A stretch of 64,000 nt of DNA from Chloroflexota bacterium (GTDB taxonomy: Bacteria > Chloroflexota > UBA11872): contig JAJEDE010000007.1 in the NCBI GenBank assembly GCA_022821645.1, forward strand, positions 1 through 64,000. Direction: 5' to 3'. Shown here piece by piece: positions 53,012-62,367 of this stretch. Below the pieces are notes generated by a model, which saw only the letters and a list, made by a program, of their open reading frames with translations, was not told the origin of the DNA and did not search any database. The translations under genes and the position numbers were made by a program. The stretch's first letter is position 1. Every line of letters begins with the position of its first letter.

Positions 53012-54276
53012 GTGGCGCCCGCCAGTGCCGATTGAATGCGCTTCACGGCATCGCTACGGGGAATCTCTACCTGGGCGGCGCCATTGAGCGGCTTTAGAGC
53101 CAAGACACCACGTTCCAACTCCCGCTGTCCGATTAGGACGGCGGCGTTTGCCCTGGAACGATCTGCGCGGCGGAGATGCGAGCGCGGACTGGCCCGGCGA
53201 AATCCGCACTCGACGCTTACGCCGCCTTGGCGAAGCTCGCGTGCCAGGCGCATCGCGTCCGCGATCGCGCCTTCGGCCAGCGGCGCGACGTAGACGTCAA
53301 TCGACAGGGGATCTTGGAGACTTCCGCCACATCGTTCCAGGTTGAGCAATACCCGCTCGATTCCGCTTCCGAAGCCAACGCCTGGCACGCGGTCCGCCCC
53401 TATGAGTTCTGCCAGGTAGTCATAGCGCCCGCCGCCTCCCACCGTGCTCTGCGAGCCGGCGCCCGGTGGAACGAACTCGAAGACCGTGCGGTTGTAATAG
53501 TCAAGTCCTCGTACCAGTCGATGGTTGATCGAAAATGGAATCTCCAGCGCCTCCAGAAGCTTCTGAAGTTCGCCAAGGTGGTCGAGGGCAGGTCCATCCA
53601 GAAAGTCCAATGACCGTGGCGCGTCTTCGCAGAGCTCGGTAACCGAGGGGTGCTTTGAATCGAGAATCCGCAGTGGGTTTACCGCCAACCGCTCGCGGCT
53701 CTCGGAATCCAGTCGATCCGCCAGGGGCGTGAAGTAGTCGACGAGCGCTTGCCGGTATACAGGTCGGGTTTCCGGGTCGCCGAGCGAATTCAGCTCAAGC
53801 CGCAAGTCGTCAATCCCGAGGGCCTGGTATGTGGACCAGAGCAGATCGATCACTTCGGCGTCAACGGCAGGGCTGGGATCTCCAAGTGCCTCGGCACCAA
53901 TCTGGTGGTGCTCCCGGTACCGTCCGGCCTGCGGTCGGTCGTATCGAAAAATCGACGTGACGTAATACAGCTTCACGGGTTGCATCAGGTTGTGCAGGCC
54001 GTTCTGCACATACGCGCGGACCACAGGGGCCGTGCCTTCGGACCGCAGCGTTAGTGAGTCGCCGCCGCGATCCTCAAAGGTGTACATCTCCTTCTGGACG
54101 AGATCGGTGGCATCGCCGGTTGTGCGCGAAAAAAGCTCAGTTCGCTCAATCGTTGGCGTGCTGATCGGCGCGAACCCACGCAGTTCGCACTCGCGCTGGA
54201 AGGTTTCGGTCACCAATCGCCACGCTGGCGCCGCCTCCGGCAAACGGTCGGCGGTTCCCCTTGGCCGCTGAATCAT
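53008..54276 (-). CDS. hisS: Histidyl-tRNA synthetase
   Basis: 422 residues of a class II synthetase. Motif 1 region near AWRLVTETFQRECELRGFAP, motif 2 in LRSEGTAPVVRAYVQNGLHN followed by FRYDRPQAGRYREHHQIGAE, and the HisA motifs LVRGLDYYNRTVFEFV and GRYDYLAELIGADRVPGVGF. The C-terminal anticodon-binding domain is present. It overlaps DUF167 (54273) by four bases and hisH by four. In this operon it may be co-regulated with histidine biosynthesis. Confidence 0.95.
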   Translation of the reverse strand: MIQRPRGTADRLPEAAPAWRLVTETFQRECELRGFAPISTPTIERTELFSRTTGDATDLVQKEMYTFEDRGGDSLTLRSEGTAPVVRAYVQNGLHNLMQPVKLYYVTSIFRYDRPQAGRYREHHQIGAEALGDPSPAVDAEVIDLLWSTYQALGIDDLRLELNSLGDPETRPVYRQALVDYFTPLADRLDSESRERLAVNPLRILDSKHPSVTELCEDAPRSLDFLDGPALDHLGELQKLLEALEIPFSINHRLVRGLDYYNRTVFEFVPPGAGSQSTVGGGGRYDYLAELIGADRVPGVGFGSGIERVLLNLERCGGSLQDPLSIDVYVAPLAEGAIADAMRLARELRQGGVSVECGFRRASPRSHLRRADRSRANAAVLIGQRELERGVLALKPLNGAAQVEIPRSDAVKRIQSALAGAT

Positions 54277-54557
54277 CCGGCGTCCTCCAGACGACTGACC
54301 ACCGCGAGCAGCCCTGATGGATCGTTGGTCGTCACCGCGACTCGCTTATCGCGAGCGCGCAAGCCTTGTTCGATGCTGATGTTTCGCCGTGGCAGGTCAA
54401 GAGCCTCGGCCAGAAGATCAACCAGTGCCCGATTTGCGCGGTCGTCTGTGGGCGGCGCGGTAACTCGAGCGGCCAGCGATCCGTCAGCGCGTCGCCGCAG
54501 GGATGCAGCGCGTGCCCGCGGAGTGGCTCGGACGCGGAGTCGAACAGTGGTTGGCAT
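54273..54557 (-). CDS. yggU: DUF167 (YggU-like) protein (94 aa)
   Basis: VRLRVRATPRARAASLRRRA, LAARVTAPPTDDRANRALVD and LLAEALDLPRRNISIEQGLR match the small DUF167/YggU family, whose fold is known but whose role is not. It commonly travels with yggS and yggT next to division genes. Overlaps hisS by four bases. Confidence 0.85.
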   Translation of the reverse strand: MPTTVRLRVRATPRARAASLRRRADGSLAARVTAPPTDDRANRALVDLLAEALDLPRRNISIEQGLRARDKRVAVTTNDPSGLLAVVSRLEDAG

Positions 54558-54580
54558 GTGGAGGCTCTGTCATCGGTCGC

Positions 54581-54841
54581 TCAGCCAAGCGCGAGGGAGC
54601 GCACAAGGCTCCAGAGCACCTGAATGACAAGGATTGCGATCAGCGGCGAGAGATCAATCATCCAGGACTGCGGCAGCGCCCGGCGGATCGGACCCAGGAT
54701 TGGCTCGGTGACGTCGATCAACAGTCGCATGAGCGGATGGGATGGGTCTCGGACGAACCACGAGAGTATTGCCCGTCCGATGATGGCGAACACGATGATC
54801 GTCACCAGCCAGTCGAGAAGCTGGACGAGAGCGGCAAGCAC
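54581..54841 (-). CDS. yggT: YggT-family membrane protein (86 aa)
   Basis: LVQLLDWLVTIIVFAIIGRA, ILSWFVRDPSHPLMRLLIDV, TEPILGPIRRALPQ and WMIDLSPLIAILVIQVLW are two YggT-type helices with the DPxxPxxR-containing loop. YggT is linked to division, osmotic response and photosystem assembly in different bacteria. Six bases separate it from yggS upstream. Confidence 0.9.
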   Translation of the reverse strand: MLAALVQLLDWLVTIIVFAIIGRAILSWFVRDPSHPLMRLLIDVTEPILGPIRRALPQSWMIDLSPLIAILVIQVLWSLVRSLALG

Positions 54842-54847
54842 GCTGCG

Positions 54848-55558
54848 TCAAGTACCTGGAGCGGGGGAACGCTTCCCAAAGATAGCGCGTCCCACGCGGA
54901 CGATTGTGGCGCCCTCCACCAGCGCGGCGTCGAGGTCGTCCGTCATTCCCATGGAGAGTTCGATGATTGGCTGGTTGGGTAGGCGGACGCGAAGGGCGTC
55001 GCGCAGTTCGCGTAACTGGCCAAAGCAAGCGCGGCTGGCCGCCGCCTCCGTACCCATTGGTCCGATCGTCATGAGTCCACGCAACGAAAGGCCGGTCTCG
55101 CGGTCAATGGCGGTTGCGAGTTGCGAAAGACCGTCGCGGGAAACACCGCCCTGCGTCTGCGCGCCCGTGAGATTGACTTGGATCAGCACGTCGCACGGAT
55201 TGCCGTCTCGCACAACGTCCAGGCGGCGCGCCAAGCGCACGGAATCCACGGAGTGGATCAGCGAGAACAGTTGCGTGGCCAGGCGTGCCTTGTTGCGCTG
55301 AAGGCGCCCCACGAGATGCCAGCGACCACCACCGACCTGCGGGATCTTGGTCTGCGCTTCCTGAACCCGGTTCTCGCCGAGATCCGTTAGCCCCGCGGCG
55401 AGCCCCAGACGCACGGTTGCGGCGTCGAACGTCTTGCAGACAGCCACCAACGTGACAGAATCCGGCGAGCGCCCGGCTTCCTGACAGACCTCGGCGATTC
55501 GTGCCCGGACGTCCGCCACATTTGCGGCGATCCCGGCTGTGACATCGGCCTTTGTCAT
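54848..55558 (-). CDS. yggS: YggS-family PLP homeostasis protein
   Basis: 236 residues of a TIM barrel. VTLVAVCKTFDAATVRLGLA includes the PLP-binding Lys; LGENRVQEAQTKIPQVGGGR, WHLVGRLQRNKARLA, VLIQVNLTGAQTQGGVS and LSMGMTDDLDAALVEGATIV are the family blocks (HxxGxLQxNK becomes HLVGRLQRNK). It is non-enzymatic and balances PLP and amino/keto acids. It follows ftsZ by 18 bases. Confidence 0.92.
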   Translation of the reverse strand: MTKADVTAGIAANVADVRARIAEVCQEAGRSPDSVTLVAVCKTFDAATVRLGLAAGLTDLGENRVQEAQTKIPQVGGGRWHLVGRLQRNKARLATQLFSLIHSVDSVRLARRLDVVRDGNPCDVLIQVNLTGAQTQGGVSRDGLSQLATAIDRETGLSLRGLMTIGPMGTEAAASRACFGQLRELRDALRVRLPNQPIIELSMGMTDDLDAALVEGATIVRVGRAIFGKRSPAPGT

Positions 55559-55576
55559 GCGCCGATTGACTTCGGG

Positions 55577-56770
55577 TTAGCGCCCCTCCGAACGGCGACG
55601 AAGGAATGCCGGGATATCCACTTCGCTCGATTCGCGTGAGCGGCTCGAGAAATCGAGTTCGCGAACCACTGGGCTGCTGGAGGGCCGCGAACTGCGGCGT
55701 CTGGTCGGCCGCGCCTCTGCCGTGCCGGTCTGGAACCCTGTCGCGATGACCGTGACCTGGAGACGTCCTTCCATGGCCTCGTCGATTACCGTTCCGAAGA
55801 TGATGTTGGCATTCGGCTCGGCCGCTTTGGCCACGATGTCTGCGGCTTCGTTGACTTCGTGAAGCGTCATGTCCGGGCCACCGGTGAAGTTCAGAAGCAC
55901 CCCGCGCGCGCCGTCCACCGACACGTTGAGCAGGGGACTGTTCAGGGCTTGCTGAATCGCTTCGGTGGCTCGATCCTCGCCCTGGGCCTCACCGATAGCC
56001 ATCAACGCTGTGCCTGACTCGGTCATGACCGCGCGCACATCGTTGAAGTCGAGGTTGATCAAGCCTGGTTGCGTTATCAGGTCGGAGACGCCCTGGATAC
56101 CCTGGCGCAGCACATCGTCGGCCAAGGCAAAGGCCTCGGTTACAGACATTTTCGGGTCGGCGACGGCCAAGAGCTGTTGGTTGGGAATCATGACGAGGGT
56201 GTCAACGCGCTCCTGCAGGTTTCGGAGGCCTTCCTCGGCGTAACGTGCGCGCGTACTTCCCTCGAAATCGAAAGGTCGAGTAACAACACCCACGGTCAAC
56301 GCGCCGGATTCGCGCGCGACGTCGGCGACAACCGGGGCGCCGCCGGTCCCGGTACCGCCGCCCATACCGGCGGCGATGAAAACCATGTCGGCGCCTTCCA
56401 CGGCTTCTCGAATCTCATCCAGCGACTCTTCGGCAGCCTTTTGGCCGAGGGAAGGCTGGCCACCTGAACCAAGGCCGCGCGTGGCTTTGTCGCCTACGCG
56501 GATGCGTGTCGGCGCACTTGAGCGCACCAGCGCCTGCGCGTCGGTGTTGATAGCAATGAACTCGACGCCTTGCACATGTTCTTCGATCATGCGGTCGACG
56601 GCGTTGCTTCCGCCGCCGCCAATGCCAACCACCTTGAGTTCTGCGAGCGAATCGCCACCGACGGGTTGCCTCGCTACGCGTCCCGCCGGTGCCGAATGCG
56701 GCTCACCATCTGCGCCCGTCAGCCGCGTGATTCGACTTCCACCGCGGCCATCACTTTCGGCCATGTCCAC
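55577..56770 (-). CDS. ftsZ: Cell division GTPase FtsZ
   Basis: 397 residues. ELKVVGIGGGGSNAVDRMIE opens the GTPase domain; GGGTGTGG at 137-144 is the tubulin signature; NLDFNDVRAVMTESGTALMA is the T7 loop with catalytic Asp. A linker of about 35 residues leads to the conserved C-terminal peptide VDIPAFLRRRS that binds FtsA. The start at 56770 adds a 38-residue N-terminal tail; Met3 is an alternative start. Upstream lies a 103-base gap from ftsA, the largest in this operon, which may hold an internal promoter (GGGCATAAT, near 56830-56850). Confidence 0.95.
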   Translation of the reverse strand: MDMAESDGRGGSRITRLTGADGEPHSAPAGRVARQPVGGDSLAELKVVGIGGGGSNAVDRMIEEHVQGVEFIAINTDAQALVRSSAPTRIRVGDKATRGLGSGGQPSLGQKAAEESLDEIREAVEGADMVFIAAGMGGGTGTGGAPVVADVARESGALTVGVVTRPFDFEGSTRARYAEEGLRNLQERVDTLVMIPNQQLLAVADPKMSVTEAFALADDVLRQGIQGVSDLITQPGLINLDFNDVRAVMTESGTALMAIGEAQGEDRATEAIQQALNSPLLNVSVDGARGVLLNFTGGPDMTLHEVNEAADIVAKAAEPNANIIFGTVIDEAMEGRLQVTVIATGFQTGTAEARPTRRRSSRPSSSPVVRELDFSSRSRESSEVDIPAFLRRRSEGR

Positions 56771-56873
56771 TCACCCTTCCCAGGCGCGCCAACGTTGGAC
56801 GGCCAGACCGCTCTCGGTGCAACGCCACAACAGTAACGCCATTATGCCCAAACTGAATCACGCGAAGTGCCTT

Positions 56874-58121
56874 TCACCTGACCGTGGGCGAGACGACCGA
56901 ACGCATCCAGCCGCCCAGCCTGTCCAAGACGCCCCGGTGCCGGAGGCTCGAGGCGGTCACCCAGCCATCCGCTTCCTCGGCCGCGGCCGCTGAAAGTAGC
57001 AGGCCGACGCCAGTGCTGAATTCGGGCGCCCGGAGGTTGTCGCCCAGTCCCCAGAGTGCCCGTGGTCGACCCATGGCTACCGGCATATCCAAGATGGTGC
57101 TGGTTAGTTCCTTGACGCCAACGAGCCGGGAACCGCCTCCGGTGAGCACGACTCCTGCTGGAAGAATGTCGTAGTAGCCGCTGCGCGTGATCTCATCGCG
57201 CACCAGGTGCAGCAACTCCTCGATTCTTGCCGTGATGACTTCGGAAAGATCGCGACGGCGAACGGCCACCGGTGCGCCGTGGTCGAACCCCGGAACGGCG
57301 ACCGTTGCATCGTCTTCGTCAACTGGCCAACCGACGCTGCCGTGTTCGATCTTGAGTGCTTCGGCGACCTTGGTGGGGAGCCGCAGGCCTCGGGCAATGT
57401 CAGCCGTGACCAACGCGCCGCCGATGGGAATCACGGCAATGTGCCAACACGCGTCGTCCACGAATAGTGCGACATCAGTTGTTCCACCGCCGATGTCAAT
57501 AAGCACGACACCCTCGCGCCGCTGCTCCGAGGTCACGCAGGCGCGTGCCGAGGCCAGCGGCTGCAGAACACGGCCCTGGGTTGACAGGCCCGCCTGGTGC
57601 ACGCAGTGCTCCAGGTTGGCCATGGCGTTTGTGGCGCCGGTGACGACATGAGCTTCAACGGCAAGCCGGCGCGCGGTGAGGCCACGCGGGTCGAGCACGT
57701 CGGTGAGGTGGTCGGTTGCGAATGTTTTGGGAATGACTGCCACGACCTCTCTATCCGCGGAGAGACTCAACATGGTCGCTCCGCGGACAACCGCCCCGAC
57801 GTGGCGTTCGCGAACCTCGCGCTCACCGGACGGCAAACGGACTTCGCCACGCTGGCTGTGAGATTGGAGGTGCCCCCCGGCGATACCGGTAACGACATGC
57901 GACGACCGAGTTCGGGCGGCCTTTTCGGCTCGGTGAATCGCTTCGTCAATGGCCTTGACGGTCAGCACGACGTCAATAACCTGACCGCCCTTGAGTCCGT
58001 ATGAGGGCGCCGTGCCGACGCCAAGGACATGCAGTTGCGCGCCCCGGTATTCCTGCCCGATCACTGCGCAGGTCTTGGTCGTTCCGACGTCCAGCCCCAC
58101 GAACGTCCGTTTGCGGCTCAT
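56874..58121 (-). CDS. ftsA: Cell division ATPase FtsA
   Basis: 415 residues of actin fold. VGLDVGTTKTCAVIGQEYRG is the phosphate 1 loop, VVLIDIGGGTTDVALFVDDA phosphate 2, and GVVLTGGGSRLVGVKEL the adenosine loop. SHVVTGIAGGHLQSHSQRGE belongs to the 1C domain. The C-terminus (LGGWMRSVVSP) is an amphipathic helix likely to bind the membrane. FtsA tethers FtsZ filaments. The gene sits between ftsQ and ftsZ, as usual. Confidence 0.94.
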   Translation of the reverse strand: MSRKRTFVGLDVGTTKTCAVIGQEYRGAQLHVLGVGTAPSYGLKGGQVIDVVLTVKAIDEAIHRAEKAARTRSSHVVTGIAGGHLQSHSQRGEVRLPSGEREVRERHVGAVVRGATMLSLSADREVVAVIPKTFATDHLTDVLDPRGLTARRLAVEAHVVTGATNAMANLEHCVHQAGLSTQGRVLQPLASARACVTSEQRREGVVLIDIGGGTTDVALFVDDACWHIAVIPIGGALVTADIARGLRLPTKVAEALKIEHGSVGWPVDEDDATVAVPGFDHGAPVAVRRRDLSEVITARIEELLHLVRDEITRSGYYDILPAGVVLTGGGSRLVGVKELTSTILDMPVAMGRPRALWGLGDNLRAPEFSTGVGLLLSAAAAEEADGWVTASSLRHRGVLDRLGGWMRSVVSPTVR

Positions 58122-58176
58122 GCCCTCACCCCTGGCCGAACGGAATTCTCGGAAAGCGACAGTTTACATAACACAA

Positions 58177-58947
58177 TTACGGTGTCCTAGGATTCTGTTT
58201 GCTGGCCAGCGGCGGGGCGTCGACGGTGCGATAGGTGGGCCGCTCGATTGGCCGCAGGTCCACGCTGGCGATTCGCTCTCCGAGACGGTTCGCCTGCTCG
58301 AGGACGGCATACAGTGCGACGAGTTTTGCGTCGAGCTGCGATGTGTCTCCGAAATCGAGTTCCCGCCCAGCGTGATCGACCACGGTCAGCTGGCCTTCCG
58401 AATAGCGAATGTGGCTGGGTATGACCCGGAGCAATGGAAGATTGCTTTGTAGTTGATGTGCGGCGATTAGCGCTCCCACGCTGACCACGTCGCCAGGCAC
58501 CAGGGGATTCACCGAATCATCCTCTATCGTGAGCGGTACTTTGGGCTCGAACTGCTCCGCCAGGACTTCGCCTGATGCATTAACGAGGTAACTCTGACCG
58601 TTGGCGACCCAGTTCGCCACCGGCGCCTCGTAGGCAACCGTCACGGTCGCCCGCCCGTCCACTCCGACCTGAACCGTTGCGTCCGCCACTCCCGGCAAGT
58701 CCTGGATATGCCGCTTGATCGCCTTGGCGTCGATGCGAAACACGTTCTCGCCAATCAAGCGACGTGCGGCGGCCTCGATGCTGGCGGGATCGACCGCTGG
58801 TGGCGGCGATGAGTCGGCCCGGTGTACGGCGACATTCCTGACGTCGAACACTGGCGAGTTGAGAAACCAGATAAGGACACCGGACGCGAGCATGGCGATG
58901 ACCAGCGACAGCGCCTTGGTGAAGAGCCCCCCACGCAATTCGGTCAT
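58177..58947 (-). CDS. ftsQ: Cell division protein FtsQ
   Basis: 256 residues. One N-terminal membrane helix (LVIAMLASGVLIWFLNSPVF), then a POTRA domain (VRNVAVHRADSSPPPAVDPA, RLIGENVFRIDAKAIKRHIQ, LPGVADATVQVGVDGRATVT) and the FtsQ/DivIB beta domain (YLVNASGEVLAEQFEPKVPL). It links FtsB/FtsL to the divisome. ATG overlaps the murB stop by four bases. Confidence 0.9.
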   Translation of the reverse strand: MTELRGGLFTKALSLVIAMLASGVLIWFLNSPVFDVRNVAVHRADSSPPPAVDPASIEAAARRLIGENVFRIDAKAIKRHIQDLPGVADATVQVGVDGRATVTVAYEAPVANWVANGQSYLVNASGEVLAEQFEPKVPLTIEDDSVNPLVPGDVVSVGALIAAHQLQSNLPLLRVIPSHIRYSEGQLTVVDHAGRELDFGDTSQLDAKLVALYAVLEQANRLGERIASVDLRPIERPTYRTVDAPPLASKQNPRTP

Positions 58948-59867
58948 GTAAACAACGCCCGCGCGTGGCTGTTCCAGCGGCCCAGGAGCCGAACTTCAGG
59001 TGTGAGCCGGACACCGGTTGTCTCGGCGACGCGTTCACGAACCGCAATAGCCAGATCTAATACGTCGCGAGCCGTCCCGCCGGGGCTGGCCGAGAGGAAG
59101 TTTGCGTGGACTGGCGAAACAAACGCGCCGCCAAGCTCGTGGCCCTTTAGGCCGCTAGCCTCGATCAAGCGTCCTGCGTAGTCGCCGTCGGGATTCATAA
59201 AGAACGACCCCGCGTTTTTTCCCAGCGGCTGGGTGGCGCGCCGTCGTCGGGCGAGGGCCAGCAATTCTCGGCGGAGCGCGGCGGGGTCGGCAGGCTGGAC
59301 GCGAAAGCTGGCTGCCAGCACTACCGGCCCCGTCGCATCGTCGTGGAGGTTGCTTCGCCGATAGTCGAAGTCGAAATCCGATGCCAGGGCTTCAACCTCG
59401 TGACTGCGACGCCAGACGCGAGCCGACTTCAGAACGGCGGCAATGTCGGACCCGAACGCTCCCGCGTTGCCGTAGATAGCGCCGCCCACCGTGCCCGGAA
59501 CGCCAATGGCAAACGACATGCCACCAAGCCCCAGGCGCGCGCAGCGCCCGGCCAGGCGCGCCATGCTGTGGCCGGATGCAACCCGGACAATCTCGTCGGC
59601 GGCGTTCGCGGCAAAGTCCACGTAGCGGTTGTAGATCACCAGGCCGTCAATCCCAGAGTCGGCTACGAGCGAATTCGTGCCGTGGCCCATGATTGTTCGA
59701 GGGATTCCCAGGCGATCCGCCGTTTCCAGGGCCAGGCGCAGGGCGTCCAGGCTGCGCACCTCAACCCAGTAGTCGGCAGGTCCCCCGACGCCAAACGAAG
59801 TGTGCCGATCCATAGGCTCGTGCGTACGAACCCGAAGCTTGGAAGGGAATCCAGATATTGCGCTCAT
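58944..59867 (-). CDS. murB: UDP-N-acetylenolpyruvoylglucosamine reductase
   Basis: 307 residues with FAD domain TSFGVGGPADYWVEVRSLDA, GTNSLVADSGIDGLVIYNRY, GVPGTVGGAIYGNAGAFGSD and the type II-like C-terminus NAGSFFMNPDGDYAGRLIEA, with Ser in AGSFF serving as proton donor. MurB reduces enolpyruvyl-GlcNAc to MurNAc. It overlaps murC by four bases. Confidence 0.95.
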   Translation of the reverse strand: MSAISGFPSKLRVRTHEPMDRHTSFGVGGPADYWVEVRSLDALRLALETADRLGIPRTIMGHGTNSLVADSGIDGLVIYNRYVDFAANAADEIVRVASGHSMARLAGRCARLGLGGMSFAIGVPGTVGGAIYGNAGAFGSDIAAVLKSARVWRRSHEVEALASDFDFDYRRSNLHDDATGPVVLAASFRVQPADPAALRRELLALARRRRATQPLGKNAGSFFMNPDGDYAGRLIEASGLKGHELGGAFVSPVHANFLSASPGGTARDVLDLAIAVRERVAETTGVRLTPEVRLLGRWNSHARALFT

Positions 59868-61252
59868 GTCACCGTACGGTGTGTGAGTCGCGCCGCCAGG
59901 CGATCTGCCAGGGGCGTCACAGACTCCGGTCCCATGACCAGGACGATGTCACCCTCGCGAGCCACGTTACGTATGCGGTCGGCGATCGCTTCGAAACTGG
60001 GCAGCGCCATGGCGTTTGGGTGGCGAATGGCCTCAGCCAGGTCACGAGCAGTGATTCCGATGGACGTTTCGCGCCCAGGCGGTGAGTAGATTTCCGCCAG
60101 AAGCACCTGATCGGCATCTTCAAACGCATCGAGGAAGTCGTCGAATAAGTCCCGCGTCCGCGACTCGAGGAGAGGTTGATACACCGCGAGGACTCGCTGG
60201 GGCCGTAGTTCTCTCACGGCTTGGAGGCTTGCGCGCACGGCTGTTGGATGGTGAGCGTAATCCTCAATGACTGTTATGCGTTGGTCGCTGGCTCTCAGCT
60301 CCAGCCGGCGTTCGGCGCCGGAGTAGCTCTCCAGAGCACGTGCGGCCTCAGGTCCGTCAATCCCGGCCAAGCTCGCTGACGCCAAGGCGGCCAGCGCGTT
60401 CAGTGCGTTGTGGCGCCCAGGGATTGGCAGGCTGAGCGTCAGTTGCCCGTCGGGGCCACGGACGTCCAGCGTTGGGCCTGGTACGCCAGGGGAATACTGC
60501 TCAATGTGCCAGTCGCCTCCAGGCCCAAACCATGTGGTCTTTCCTGGATGCCGCTCTGCCACGCGCCGCAGGAGAGGTACATCGCGACGAGCAACTAAGG
60601 CGGAATCGTCGGGCAACTGGTCGATAAACTGCTCGAATGTCGAGACCATCCGGTCGACGGTGCCGAAGTGGTCCAGGTGGTCCGGTTCCAGGTGCGTCAA
60701 GGCGGCGATTCGAGGCCTGTAGGCAAGGAAGGCATCGTCGAACTCGTCGGCCTCCAATACCATCCACGCCCCCGGTCCGATTCGCCCATTCACTCCGCCG
60801 AGTGATGGAATGTCGGCGCCAATCAGGAATGAAGGCGCCAGACCCGAGTTTTGCAGGATTGTCGCGATCAACGCTGACGTGGTGGTCTTGCCGTGTGTGC
60901 CGGCCACCGCAATCCCGCGGCGAGCATTGAACAAGTCCGCTATGGCTTCGGCTCGCGTGCCCACGGCAGTTCCGGTGGCATGGGCGGCCGCAAGCTCGGG
61001 ATTGTCGGAGGGAATCGCCGATGAGTGGATTACGATATCGGCGTCGGCGATGTTCGCGGAGCGGTGTCCCAGGGCGATTCGAGCGCCGCGCCGCACCAGG
61101 CGTTCGGACTGCGGCGAGTGTTTCAGGTCGCTGCCGCTCACGGTCTTGCCGAGATCCAGCAAGGCCGCGCCGATGGCGCTCATGCCCTTTCCGCCGACGC
61201 CCACAATGTGGACGTGTCGAACGTCTGGATCGGTGACTTGTGGCGACATCAT
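59864..61252 (-). CDS. murC: UDP-N-acetylmuramate-L-alanine ligase
   Basis: 462 residues. Rossmann start VHIVGVGGKGMSAIGAALLD (residues about 14-33), ATP motif VAGTHGKTTTSALIATILQN at 117-136, EADEFDDAFLAYRPRIAALT for Mg2+ and substrate, and LRASDQRITVIEDYAHHPTA. It adds L-Ala to UDP-MurNAc. Two ATG codons in tandem occur at the start. Its stop overlaps murB and its start overlaps the murG stop. Confidence 0.95.
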   Translation of the reverse strand: MMSPQVTDPDVRHVHIVGVGGKGMSAIGAALLDLGKTVSGSDLKHSPQSERLVRRGARIALGHRSANIADADIVIHSSAIPSDNPELAAAHATGTAVGTRAEAIADLFNARRGIAVAGTHGKTTTSALIATILQNSGLAPSFLIGADIPSLGGVNGRIGPGAWMVLEADEFDDAFLAYRPRIAALTHLEPDHLDHFGTVDRMVSTFEQFIDQLPDDSALVARRDVPLLRRVAERHPGKTTWFGPGGDWHIEQYSPGVPGPTLDVRGPDGQLTLSLPIPGRHNALNALAALASASLAGIDGPEAARALESYSGAERRLELRASDQRITVIEDYAHHPTAVRASLQAVRELRPQRVLAVYQPLLESRTRDLFDDFLDAFEDADQVLLAEIYSPPGRETSIGITARDLAEAIRHPNAMALPSFEAIADRIRNVAREGDIVLVMGPESVTPLADRLAARLTHRTVT

Positions 61253-62367
61253 CCGTTGACCAGCGCATCCCGGCGTGCGAGACGGAAGGCAAGCTGGGCT
61301 ATTTGCCTGGCCGCATGCGGCTGTCCCCTTGACCTCGTCGCATCACTCAAGCGGCGCAACTGACTTCGATCGTCCAGCAGGTTGAGCAGCGTCGCGCCCA
61401 ATTGACCGGATTGGAGATCCGATTCCGAGAGCATCACCGCGGCACCGGCCTTCGCCATGGCTGCTGCGGTCGCGACCTGGTGCCCTGCACCAAACCGACC
61501 GGGAATGAGCACAGCGGGAGCACCCACCGCACTCAGCTCGGCGACTGACGTGGCTCCGGCTCGGCTTACAACGATGTCTGCCGCGGCGAGAAGGTTGGCA
61601 AATCCAGTGCGAATGAAGTCGTGAAGGCGGTAACGTCCCCGCAGCGGTTCGGGCAGTTGGTCGCGTGTGGATGCAAGGGTCTGAAAGTCGCGTTGGCCGC
61701 TGACATGAACGACCTGGGCCTTTTGAAGCAGACACAGCAGGTCGGTGCGCAGTGCCTCGTTGATGACGTGTGAGCCCTGGCTCCCACCCATCACGACAAT
61801 AAGAGGATCGGTCTCGGCAATCCCGAGTGCCGAGCGACCGGCCGGCGCGTCGGGTGCTGCGAAGGTGCTGCGAACCGGGTAGCCCACAGTTTCGACGGGC
61901 GTGCGCCAGATCTGACCACGAGCTTCCTCGAACGCAACTGTGGCCAACGATGCCAGGGGTGCCATGACACGGGTGGCCCAACCGAGCGCGGCATCGCCCG
62001 AGAAGATCACCGAAGGGATGCGGCAGATCCAGCTGACGAGAAGCACGGGTGCGCTGACATAGCCGCCACTGGCGACCACGGCGTGCGGGCGCCGCCTGCT
62101 GAAGTCGCGCCAAACGAAGAATATTGACTGAACGAGGAGCCAAGCCCGCCACGGTAACCGCCACCAGGCAACTCCCACGATGCCACGAGCAGGGAGAGGG
62201 AGGACGTCGAGGTCTACATCTCGATAGAGCAATCGATCGAGTTCACGGGATCCGCAGACGGCGCTGAGTTCAACCTCTGACCCTGACAGCATGGCCAGCT
62301 GCCGGGCGACGGCGATGGTTGGAAATATGTGGCCGGCTGTGCCTCCGCCGACCAATACGAGTCTCAC
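61249..62367 (-). CDS. murG: UDP-GlcNAc:lipid I GlcNAc transferase
   Basis: 372 residues from the GTG at 62367, which overlaps the ftsW stop. RLVLVGGGTAGHIFPTIAVA is the N-terminal Gly-rich loop, PHAVVASGGYVSAPVLLVSW the second, and VVMGGSQGSHVINEALRTDL and SRAGATSVAELSAVGAPAVL the donor-binding C-domain. MurG forms lipid II at the membrane. A longer open frame reads into ftsW but lacks family likeness. Confidence 0.94.
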   Translation of the reverse strand: MRLVLVGGGTAGHIFPTIAVARQLAMLSGSEVELSAVCGSRELDRLLYRDVDLDVLPLPARGIVGVAWWRLPWRAWLLVQSIFFVWRDFSRRRPHAVVASGGYVSAPVLLVSWICRIPSVIFSGDAALGWATRVMAPLASLATVAFEEARGQIWRTPVETVGYPVRSTFAAPDAPAGRSALGIAETDPLIVVMGGSQGSHVINEALRTDLLCLLQKAQVVHVSGQRDFQTLASTRDQLPEPLRGRYRLHDFIRTGFANLLAAADIVVSRAGATSVAELSAVGAPAVLIPGRFGAGHQVATAAAMAKAGAAVMLSESDLQSGQLGATLLNLLDDRSQLRRLSDATRSRGQPHAARQIAQLAFRLARRDALVNG